Source: Gammaproteobacteria bacterium 28-57-27 (GTDB lineage: Bacteria > Pseudomonadota > Gammaproteobacteria > Halothiobacillales > Halothiobacillaceae). Taken from it: 64,000 bases of DNA. The stretch spans positions 62,001 through 126,000 of the forward strand of contig NCGK01000014.1 of assembly GCA_002281735.1 (NCBI GenBank), written 5' to 3'. Within the stretch, counting starts at the first letter, position 1; each line of letters opens with the position of its first letter. The notes beneath the pieces were generated by a model, which made no database searches, was not told the DNA's origin, and worked only from the letters and a program-made list of their open reading frames with translations. Made by a program: the position numbers and the translations under genes. Shown in pieces: positions 30,038 through 37,532 of the stretch.

Positions 30038-31990
30038 TTAGTCGGTCAGCCAATGACACGACAATGCAGGCAGCGTGAAGACATCGTTCTCAACGGTGAA
30101 GCGCTCGCCCGTGCAGAGATCTCGCATGGCATCCATCAGCAAAAACCCATGTGCGCGTAAGGCTTCAACGGGGAGTGTTTGCGCCGCGTCGCTGAAATTG
30201 CCGATCACCAACACGCGGTTGCGGCTGTTTTGCGGGTCTGTACGTGAAAAGACCAGCAGGTTCGGAACATCGACTGACAGCAATTGGCGATTATCGAAAT
30301 CTGCGAACGCCGATATCTCCTTACGTAAAGCAATCATCTTTTTCAATGGACTGAATATCCGTTGTTCCACTGTTCCGATCTGATGACGTTTTTCTGCCCT
30401 GACCCAGTTGAAGTGCGAACGATTCATCCAGCGGTTGTCGGCTGCCTTGGACGGCTCTGCAAGATATTCCAGGCTGTTGAGCGTACCGATGGCATCACCG
30501 TAGTAGAGCAGTGGGATACCACCGAACGACAGAATGACGCAGTGCAACAACACAATGGTCTTGATTGCTGCGTCGATAGCTGCTTCGTCGCCACGTTCCA
30601 TTGCCGATTCCAGCCCGACCAGCGAGGCGAGCGAACCCGAAATACGCGCGTCGCCGGTTTTCGGATTCTCGCCAAAGGGCAAGCCGCGGGCGAGCGAACC
30701 GGGAAAACGACCGGTGAAGTAATCCAGAATAAAGCGCCGATGCGGCGCTGGCTCGTATCCAACCAGCCGAATATCGTTGTCGTCGAAACCTAGGCCGATG
30801 TCGTCATGGCAGCGTACATAGTTGAGCCAGGTTGCGCGTTCCAGCTTGGCTGGCAGGCTCTTGATGCCCTGATTCAGCAAGGCCGCGTTCTTGGTCGCCA
30901 CGGCATCCCATAGCAAGGCCATCAGCGTGGCGTTGTAGGCAATCTCGCACTCCTTGGCGTTGATCGCGTCCTCGCCGAAATATTTGGCGATTTCACTCGG
31001 CGCGACGATGGCTTCGGCAATGAACAGCACGCCTGGCGCAGTCACCTGACAGCAGTCTTTCATCAGTTGCAGCAACAGATGCGCCTCACGCTCGTTTTGA
31101 CACACGCTGCCCATCTTCTTCCAGAGGAAGGCCACCGCGTCCAGACGCAGAATATCCGCCCCCTTGTTGGCCCAGAACAGGATGATATCGATCATTTCGA
31201 TCAGCACCGCCGGGTTGTGATAGTTCAAATCCCACTGATAGGTATTGAACACCGTCATCACCCATTTGCCCATGTCCGCATCCCAGGTGAAATTACCGGG
31301 CGCGGTGACCGGGAAGATCTCCGACATGGTCTGCTCATAAATATCAGGGATCTCTCGATCGTCGAAAACGAAGTAGTAATCCTGGTACGGTTTTTCGCCA
31401 CGGCGCGCGCGCTGCGCCCATTCATGTTCGTCCGAAGTGTGGTTGACCACGATATCAAGCACCAACAGGACATCGCGTTGCTTCAACGTGCTCGCCAGCG
31501 CCTCCAGATCGTCCATGCTGCCGAAACGCGAGTCGATGTTGTAAAAATCGCGCACTGCATAACCGCCGTCGCTGTGATCCTGCGGACAGTCGAGCATCGG
31601 CATGACATGCAGCAGGTTAATACCCAGCTCCTGCAGGTAGGGCAGATTGGCAATCAGGCCTTGCAGGTTTCCGGCGAAGCGGTCGCAGTACAGCACCATG
31701 CCGACCCATTTCTGACTGAGGAACCAGTTGTAGTCGCGCTCGCGCGCCAGATCGGATTGGCGTAGTTCCAGCTTGCGTTCGATGTAACGCTGCGCAAGCG
31801 TTTCGACCAGGCTGTGCATCTGCTGTTTGAAGTCGTCACGCTCGCCATACAGCAGCTTGAACAGCGAGTGGATGGCGTAGAAGTTGGCGCCGAGCCGGGT
31901 GTAGAAATGGCGCAGTTGCTGGTCAAGGGTTGAGGTTTTCAGCTCGGATAGAATTTCATTCAACAGGGTGTGGGAAGCTTGTTCGTACAT
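30038..31990 (-). CDS. ams: amylosucrase (GH13)
   Basis: It transfers glucose from sucrose onto an alpha-1,4-glucan and releases fructose. It is 650 residues with an N-terminal helical domain, a TIM barrel and a C-terminal beta domain. Catalytic residues are visible: nucleophile Asp284 (ILRLDAVAF), acid/base Glu326 (FIAEAI) and HDD at 395-397 (YVRCHDDIG). It is the last gene of the sps-spp-frk-ams operon, a set known from halotolerant methylotrophs. Here it probably recycles sucrose into glycogen-like polymer. Confidence 0.93.
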   Translation of the reverse strand: MYEQASHTLLNEILSELKTSTLDQQLRHFYTRLGANFYAIHSLFKLLYGERDDFKQQMHSLVETLAQRYIERKLELRQSDLARERDYNWFLSQKWVGMVLYCDRFAGNLQGLIANLPYLQELGINLLHVMPMLDCPQDHSDGGYAVRDFYNIDSRFGSMDDLEALASTLKQRDVLLVLDIVVNHTSDEHEWAQRARRGEKPYQDYYFVFDDREIPDIYEQTMSEIFPVTAPGNFTWDADMGKWVMTVFNTYQWDLNYHNPAVLIEMIDIILFWANKGADILRLDAVAFLWKKMGSVCQNEREAHLLLQLMKDCCQVTAPGVLFIAEAIVAPSEIAKYFGEDAINAKECEIAYNATLMALLWDAVATKNAALLNQGIKSLPAKLERATWLNYVRCHDDIGLGFDDNDIRLVGYEPAPHRRFILDYFTGRFPGSLARGLPFGENPKTGDARISGSLASLVGLESAMERGDEAAIDAAIKTIVLLHCVILSFGGIPLLYYGDAIGTLNSLEYLAEPSKAADNRWMNRSHFNWVRAEKRHQIGTVEQRIFSPLKKMIALRKEISAFADFDNRQLLSVDVPNLLVFSRTDPQNSRNRVLVIGNFSDAAQTLPVEALRAHGFLLMDAMRDLCTGERFTVENDVFTLPALSCHWLTD

Positions 31991-32008
31991 GGTAGGCGTG
32001 GCGAGTTT

Positions 32009-32923
32009 TTACTCGCTCCAGTGATTCAGAAAACGTTGGTAAAAGCCATGATCAGCCACGGTCGCGCCGCGCACGCCGACAATGGCGGAGGCGAAGTCCT
32101 GGGCACGTTGCAGCGTGACGGCCAGCGGCCAGTTGCGCAGATGACCAAGCAGGAAAACCGAAGTAAAGGCATCGCCAGCGCCCACGGTGTCGGTCACCTC
32201 GGTTGTACTGGCCGGGGTAATGCTTTCGCTCCCCCCCTTGGCGGTCAGCGCCAAGGCTCCAGCCTCGCCGAGGGTGAGCAGAAGTCCGCGCAAGTTGTAA
32301 CGGGAGATGAGCCGCCGTGCACGAATCAGCGCGTCGTCGGCTCCTTCGCCCAGGCTTCCGTTAATACCAGGCGCAAGTTGTTCCAGCTCATGTCGATTCA
32401 GCTTGACCCAGTCGGCATACACCATCCAGCGCTGAATCTCGGCGACCGACCACCACGGCGCTCGCAAGTTGACATCAAGGAAAACGGACGTTGTCCTGCG
32501 TCGAACCAGACTTTCCAAGGTCGCACGCGATTCCGCACTGCGTAGCACCAGACTACCGTGATAAATGAAAGCGACCAGATCCAAGGGCGGCACCTCGGCA
32601 AGCGCTATGTAGTCGAAAGCTTGGTCAGGCAAAATGTCGAAAACTGGCTCACCGTCGACAAGCTGGATATGCACTGCGCCGGTTGAGTGCTCGGGGTCAA
32701 TTTGTAGCCCGGCGCTGTCCATGTCCCAGTCGTGCATAGCCAAACGCACGCGACGGCCTGCCTCGTCATCGCCAACCCGGCTGATAAATAAAGGGTTTTC
32801 ACCAAAGCCGCGTAGATGCCAGGCGACATTGAACGGCGCGCCGCCGAGGATGGCGTTGCCATCAGGAAAGCGGTCGAATACCACCTCACCGAACATGACG
32901 GGACGTGGAGAAAATTGGGTCAT
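32009..32923 (-). CDS. fructokinase (PfkB family)
   Basis: It phosphorylates fructose, which amylosucrase releases, to fructose-6-phosphate for reuse by sucrose-phosphate synthase. It is 304 residues with the N-terminal GGAPFNVAWHL substrate motif and the DTVGAGDAF signature near residue 245. An in-frame run of seven C (32231-32237) encodes a Lys-Gly-Gly turn. It lies 4 bp after spp and 18 bp before ams. Confidence 0.92.
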   Translation of the reverse strand: MTQFSPRPVMFGEVVFDRFPDGNAILGGAPFNVAWHLRGFGENPLFISRVGDDEAGRRVRLAMHDWDMDSAGLQIDPEHSTGAVHIQLVDGEPVFDILPDQAFDYIALAEVPPLDLVAFIYHGSLVLRSAESRATLESLVRRRTTSVFLDVNLRAPWWSVAEIQRWMVYADWVKLNRHELEQLAPGINGSLGEGADDALIRARRLISRYNLRGLLLTLGEAGALALTAKGGSESITPASTTEVTDTVGAGDAFTSVFLLGHLRNWPLAVTLQRAQDFASAIVGVRGATVADHGFYQRFLNHWSE

Positions 32924-32927
32924 GTTT

Positions 32928-33770
32928 TCAGGCCTCCAGCCAAATTCGAGTTGCGGGAATAAAGTGCGCCACGCCTTCCAGAATACCGGCGCTGTAGTTG
33001 CCGTTCATCCCGGCCAACCCGCCTTGTGCCAGATACAAGCTGGACGCATGACCGCGCGCCGTAGTAAGTGCCAGCGCTTCGGCGCGCACACTGTCCTGAG
33101 CATTGGCCACCAGCACCGATGGGATGTCGCTGGTCAGCACTTCCATGTCATTACCGCTGTCACCGGCAAATACGGTGCGCTCCAGTGGAATGCGTAGACT
33201 GGTGCGCAGAAACTCAAGCGCATGCAGCTTGCTGGCGCTGGCGGGCAGAATGTCGAGCAGGCCGGTGTGCGTGGTTTCGTCGATGCTCCAGATCAGGTTG
33301 ATGCGCACGGCAACCGGGGCGAGTTCGCGGCGCACGCGAGCCAGTAGCACAGAAGGATCGGCCAACGGCTCGGCGTAATAACTCAGCTTGTGCGGCGCCT
33401 GCTTGCTTGCCTCCTGCAAACGCACATCGGGCAGAGCAGCCAGCAAGGCCGCCAGTTCGTCATGGCCGTATCCAGCCCAGTCTTTGGCGATAGCCTCACA
33501 CCAATCTGAGCGCGGGAGCCATGTATCGCCGCGTACTTCGTACAAACTGGCGCCCACATCGCCGATCACGAAGTCAGGCTTGGGCAGGTCATATTCCGCG
33601 ATGGCGTCCTCCACCAACGCGCGGTGGCGACCACTCACATAAGCGAGGCGCACGTCCGGGCGACTGGCAAAACGGCGAAAAAGAGAACGCGCCAAGGGTG
33701 ATTCTGCCTGCTGACCGTTGGGCAGCAAGGTGCGATCCAGATCCGTCGCGACGAGCATAATGCTTTCCAT
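32928..33770 (-). CDS. spp: sucrose-6-phosphate phosphatase
   Basis: A HAD-family phosphatase that completes sucrose synthesis. It has motif I DLDRT (Asp10, Asp12), SGR in motif II, a lysine in SASKLHAL and an intact motif IV GDSGNDME. It is 280 residues. The ATG directly follows the sps stop, with GGAGG inside the sps end as its ribosome site. A second in-frame Met at residue 5 is possible. Confidence 0.92.
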   Translation of the reverse strand: MESIMLVATDLDRTLLPNGQQAESPLARSLFRRFASRPDVRLAYVSGRHRALVEDAIAEYDLPKPDFVIGDVGASLYEVRGDTWLPRSDWCEAIAKDWAGYGHDELAALLAALPDVRLQEASKQAPHKLSYYAEPLADPSVLLARVRRELAPVAVRINLIWSIDETTHTGLLDILPASASKLHALEFLRTSLRIPLERTVFAGDSGNDMEVLTSDIPSVLVANAQDSVRAEALALTTARGHASSLYLAQGGLAGMNGNYSAGILEGVAHFIPATRIWLEA

Positions 33771-35954
33771 TCACCCCGCCTCCGGCACTTGGCAGGCATT
33801 GTAAAAATCATAATGCTCCATGCCTTCGAGGATACCGCGCGCATAGCCGGCTTGGGCGAAGTAGATGCGCTCGACTTCGGCCAGTGCGCGCAGTTCATCG
33901 TTGTGGCGATTGGCCACCACCACCGCCAAGGTGTTACCGCGCATCATGTCCTCGTCCGCGCCCGAGCCGCCCGCCGCCAGAATATGCTCCAGCGGTACAC
34001 CCCACTGATCGGCAAACCAACGCACCGCGAAACCTTTCGAGGCGCGTACCGGCAGCACATCGAGGAACTGACCGAAAGACAGCGTGGCATTCACCGTCTG
34101 TTCTCCCTGATGCAGCAAACGGTTGATTTCCTCCAGTGAGGGCGCCACTTGAGGATCGATGTAATAACTGATTTTGAAGCGGCTTTGTTCCACGTTCGGC
34201 TGGCGCTTCAATCCGGGCAGTTCGTCCAGAATGGCGCGCACCGCCACCGGGGTCCAAAGATGATCGATATGCCGCGTCCAAGCCTTGTCCACCGTGTAAT
34301 CCGGCGCGAAGTGGATCGCCGTGCCCAGACTGGTGATAAGTACGTCCGGCATCGGAATGCGGTAACTACGCATGGTCTTGAGCGCGGATTCGAGCGAACG
34401 GCCGGTGACGATACCAAAGCTGGCGCATTTGCGGTGCTCGCGTACCACGCGCACGAATTCCGCCAGCGATTCCGGGTCGCCCAGCAGGTTTTGATCGAGG
34501 TCGCTGAAAATGGCGCGGTCGTGATAAAGCATGGCGCGACGCGGCGGAGGCTTGCGCACGGCCTTCTCCTGACGCAGCAAAGGTTGCAGAGCCTCAAGGT
34601 AGCTTTCGGCGTGCGCTTTCCACGAATAATGACGCTGCACGCCGAGCAGACCCTGTTGCGCCATGTGCTGCCACGTGTCCTTGTCGGACATCACTTTAAG
34701 CAGTGCGCGGGTCAGATCAGCCGTGTCGAGCGGGTCGATCAGGTAGCCATTATGGCAATTGGCGACGATGTCCTGCGGGCCACCATCCGAGGTAGCGACA
34801 ATAGGCAATCCGCTGGCAGCGGCCTCAATCAGGGTCAGGCCAAAGGGCTCGGTCAGCGCTGGGTTGACGAACACCCCGCCGGAAAGCGCGGCCAAGCGAT
34901 ACAGGATCGAGACTTCTTCGCGCGCATGATGCTTCGGATAGGCGACCTTGCCGTATAGATCGTAACGGTCAATGTCCAGCAGCACACCTTCCAGCACGGC
35001 CTGAGCGCCCGTATCCAAGTCGCGGATATCCTCCCGGTTACCCGCGACGATGACCAAATTGGCCATCTCCTGCAGCTCGACTGACTCGCCATAGGCGCGG
35101 ATGAGCGTACTGATGTTTTTGCGCTCGTCCGGGCGAGAAATCGCCAGAATCATCGGTTTTTCGGGAACACTGAGAAAGCGGGCAATTTCCGCAGCGATGG
35201 GCGCGCCGGTCTCGCTGCCATCAGACGGTTTGAAGCGCTGCACATCCGTTCCCGGCGGAATAATCCGCATCTGCTCCGGCTGATAATGGTCGTAGAGAGC
35301 GTACTGCTCCTCGATTTCGTTGGCGGTGGAGGCGATCACCAACGCTGCGACGGCCAGCGCCAATTCCTCGGCCTCAACCCGGCGCGCCATGTTGTAACGC
35401 GCTTCGATCACATCACGCTTGAGGCCGGAAGCGATCAAACGCCGACGTTTGACCCGACCCAAGGAATGGCCGGTGTGCACCATCGGCACACCGAGCTGGT
35501 TCGCCAAGCGGGTGGCAACGTATCCTGCATCGGCATAATGGCTATGCACCACATCCGGTTTTCGACCTTCGGCGCGCAGAAAATCGCGGATATTGTCTGC
35601 GAAGGAATCCAGATGATCCCAGAGTTCTTCCTTAGGCAGGTAGGCCTGAGGGCCGGCTTCGATGCGCACGATACGCGCATTGGGTCGCAGGGGCTCAATG
35701 GGTTCGGCGTAGTCCGTGCTTACTTGCGCATCGACAACCCGGCGGGTCACTAAATCGACCTGCGCCACACCGGGCAAGGCCGCCAGCGCACGCGCCAAAT
35801 CGGCCACGTAAAGGGTCTGGCCACCCGTGTCAGCATCGCGACCCAACTCAAGATCATGACCACGAACCAGACCGTGAGCGCTGATCAGCAGGATATACAA
35901 CCCCTGACGATCATCCACTGCGGGTGGTGCGGAGACAGGGAAAGATTGCGTCAT
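33771..35954 (-). CDS. sps: sucrose-phosphate synthase (GT4 plus HAD-like domain)
   Basis: It joins nucleotide-glucose to fructose-6-phosphate, giving sucrose-6-phosphate. The 727-residue protein has a GT4 glucosyltransferase (about 15-465, with HGLVRG, GGQTLYVADLARAL, HTGHSLGR, ISRPDERKN and the ALTEPFGLTLIEAAASG donor-site motif). A C-terminal phosphatase-like domain (about 485-720) follows. That domain keeps a DLD motif but its motif IV reads GGSGADED, so it may be inactive. It is first in the operon. Confidence 0.93.
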   Translation of the reverse strand: MTQSFPVSAPPAVDDRQGLYILLISAHGLVRGHDLELGRDADTGGQTLYVADLARALAALPGVAQVDLVTRRVVDAQVSTDYAEPIEPLRPNARIVRIEAGPQAYLPKEELWDHLDSFADNIRDFLRAEGRKPDVVHSHYADAGYVATRLANQLGVPMVHTGHSLGRVKRRRLIASGLKRDVIEARYNMARRVEAEELALAVAALVIASTANEIEEQYALYDHYQPEQMRIIPPGTDVQRFKPSDGSETGAPIAAEIARFLSVPEKPMILAISRPDERKNISTLIRAYGESVELQEMANLVIVAGNREDIRDLDTGAQAVLEGVLLDIDRYDLYGKVAYPKHHAREEVSILYRLAALSGGVFVNPALTEPFGLTLIEAAASGLPIVATSDGGPQDIVANCHNGYLIDPLDTADLTRALLKVMSDKDTWQHMAQQGLLGVQRHYSWKAHAESYLEALQPLLRQEKAVRKPPPRRAMLYHDRAIFSDLDQNLLGDPESLAEFVRVVREHRKCASFGIVTGRSLESALKTMRSYRIPMPDVLITSLGTAIHFAPDYTVDKAWTRHIDHLWTPVAVRAILDELPGLKRQPNVEQSRFKISYYIDPQVAPSLEEINRLLHQGEQTVNATLSFGQFLDVLPVRASKGFAVRWFADQWGVPLEHILAAGGSGADEDMMRGNTLAVVVANRHNDELRALAEVERIYFAQAGYARGILEGMEHYDFYNACQVPEAG

Positions 35955-36031
35955 ACCCTTACCCTTGGTTGCGGGTGTGGACTGAGTTTGAGTGCCTTCT
36001 CTGCAAGAATGCGGATTGAACTCATGGCTTC

Positions 36032-36060
36032 AGTGTACGTGCCGACTGCGTCACTGACAA
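36032..36060 (-). promoter_or_regulatory. candidate sigma-70 promoter of the sucrose operon
   Basis: On the minus strand TTGTCA (36055-36060) and TACACT (36032-36037) are separated by exactly 17 bp, about 80 bp before the sps start. It is the best promoter-like sequence in the gap. Confidence 0.6.
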
Positions 36061-36080
36061 ACCATTGGCAAACCATTGGC
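36059..36080. promoter_or_regulatory. tandem 11 bp operator-like repeat at the sps promoter
   Basis: AAACCATTGGC occurs twice back to back, one helical turn apart, overlapping the upstream edge of the -35 box. Direct repeats at this position are typical of activator binding. The regulator is unknown. Confidence 0.5.
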
Positions 36081-36081
36081 C

Positions 36082-36204
36082 TATAACGCGCAGGGTATTT
36101 CGTGAGCAGCAGGCACGCTGTACACGGTTTTCAGTCGGCAGCTTGACCCATCCATAGCCGGCGCGGCAATGAGCCTGAGCTCCGTCGCGTTGATTGCCAA
36201 GTAG
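36082..36204 (+). pseudogene. copper ATPase 3'-end remnant
   Basis: The plus strand reads YNAQGIS, a stop, then AAGTLYTVF, and later [16 protein letters not shown] before a final stop. This aligns with the copA C-terminus ([17 protein letters not shown]...[17 protein letters not shown]). It is too diverged to be a fresh copy of copA at 27504. It abuts the sps promoter on one side and the five-hairpin element on the other. Confidence 0.85.
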
Positions 36205-36206
36205 AT

Positions 36207-36353
36207 GCTGATTTATTCCATCCATGGAATAAATCAGCACGACTCGTCGCGGTACACGCCCGCGACGGTCGTCACGAATCAAAGACTTACCTCTTTGTTC
36301 GTGTTGGGGCATCCTGCCCCAAGCGGGAAATGCTGAATAAATCAGCGTTTCCC
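36207..36353 (-). mobile_element. five-hairpin structured repeat, right (inverted) copy
   Basis: The order is H5, H4, H3, H2, H1 along the plus strand, inverted relative to the left copy. H5 GCTGAT/ATCAGC, H4 GTCGCGG/CCGCGAC and H3 CACGAA/TTCGTG each differ from the left copy at both paired positions. It lies between the copA remnant and the truA stop. Confidence 0.85.
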
Positions 36354-36381
36354 CAAGGTCTCAAGACCGCCCCACGAAACA

Positions 36382-37179
36382 TCAGGAGAAACGCGGGAGA
36401 CGTGCGCTACCCGGTAAGGCATACACGTCCGGATAGGTCACATGCGTCAAATACAGACCATCCGGCGGCGCGGTAACGCCCGCCACCTCGCGTCGCCGTG
36501 CGGCCAAAACACCCGCCACCCATTCCGGCGCGCGCTGCCCCGTGCCGACCTGCATCAGAGTCCCCACGATGTTGCGCACCATGTGCATCAAAAATGCATT
36601 CGCGCATAAATCAAAATAAATAAAATCGCCATCACGCTGAACATTCAGCTCGTAAAGCGTGCGCTTGGGCGAATGCGCCTGGCAATCCTTACCGCGAAAA
36701 CTGGAAAAATCATGCTCCCCCAAGAGATGGCTTGCAGCCTGCTGCATGCGCAGTGCATCCAGCGGCAGGTGATACCAACTGACCCGACCATGCAGCAGTC
36801 CTGGACGATGCGCGGCGTTATAAAGCACATAGCGGTAACTACGCCGCACCGCACTAAAGCGCGCATGAAAATCAGCACGCATACGCCGCACCCAAAGCAC
36901 ACCAATATCATGCGGTAACAAGCTCAGTACACCGCGTTGCCAAGCTTGGTCACTGCGCTCAGCGGATGTATCAAAATGCACTACCTGCATGGTCGCGTGC
37001 ACACCACGATCCGTGCGCCCGGCACACACAATCTCAACCGGATGATTGGCAATACGGCTTAACGCGTCCTGCAAACACGCCTGCACGCTGTCCACATTCG
37101 GCTGAACCTGCCAGCCGTGGTAATGCGTGCCCAAATACTCAACGCCAAGTGCCAGATGCAGCCGCTTTTCCTTGCTCAC
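36382..37179 (-). CDS. truA: tRNA pseudouridine synthase A
   Basis: It makes pseudouridine 38-40 in tRNA anticodon arms. The catalytic Asp lies in AGRTDRGVHA. The start chosen is the GTG at 37179 (SKEKRLHLALGVEYLGTHYHGW), giving 265 residues. The upstream open frame runs into a palindromic element and is not TruA-like. The normal downstream partner trpF is displaced by the accessory block. Confidence 0.93.
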   Translation of the reverse strand: MSKEKRLHLALGVEYLGTHYHGWQVQPNVDSVQACLQDALSRIANHPVEIVCAGRTDRGVHATMQVVHFDTSAERSDQAWQRGVLSLLPHDIGVLWVRRMRADFHARFSAVRRSYRYVLYNAAHRPGLLHGRVSWYHLPLDALRMQQAASHLLGEHDFSSFRGKDCQAHSPKRTLYELNVQRDGDFIYFDLCANAFLMHMVRNIVGTLMQVGTGQRAPEWVAGVLAARRREVAGVTAPPDGLYLTHVTYPDVYALPGSARLPRFS

Positions 37180-37288
37180 CGTATCACTCTTTGGCGCGAC
37201 CACAAACTCACTCGCCGTATCCTGCACAGGATTGCTCACACCGTCCAACACCTTATGCCCCACTCCATCGCGCCTTGCGCATATGCTA

Positions 37289-37452
37289 AACCCGAATGTT
37301 TCATAAATTACACCCGCCCTCGCTGGTCTCTTGTCCGTACAAGGAATTTTCCTCAGTCGAGCGTATAGCCCGATACGCTGCTCCTTCAGAAACCCCCTTG
37401 TACGAACAATATCCTGCGCGATCATCGCGCGAATTTATGAAACATTCGGGTT
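37289..37452. mobile_element. 164 bp MITE-like nested palindrome
   Basis: Perfect 21 bp terminal inverted repeats (core CCCGAATGTTTCATAAATT) enclose a second inverted pair (TTGTCCGTACAAGG/CCTTGTACGAACAA) and a central GCGTAT/ATACGC stem. The whole element could fold into one long cruciform. It lies between fimV and truA. I see no gene in it. Confidence 0.85.
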
Positions 37453-37532
37453 AAAAAGAGAAAACGCTGAATAAATCAGCGTTTTCTTAAGCCTCCTGTT
37501 CTCCTACCCTAACGGGTAGGAGGGCTATTAAA
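37453..37532 (-). terminator. fimV terminator region
   Basis: Read on the minus strand, CTCCTACCC/GGGTAGGAG forms a first hairpin, then GAAAACGCTGA/TCAGCGTTTTC (37460-37486) forms a second, followed by TCTTTTT. The second hairpin matches H1 of the five-hairpin element, so a repeat fragment probably serves as the terminator. Confidence 0.7.

Noticed and set aside
37180-37425. N-terminal extension of TruA
   Set aside because: The extra residues are encoded partly by a palindromic element and have no TruA similarity; a GTG start at 37179 gives the normal protein.
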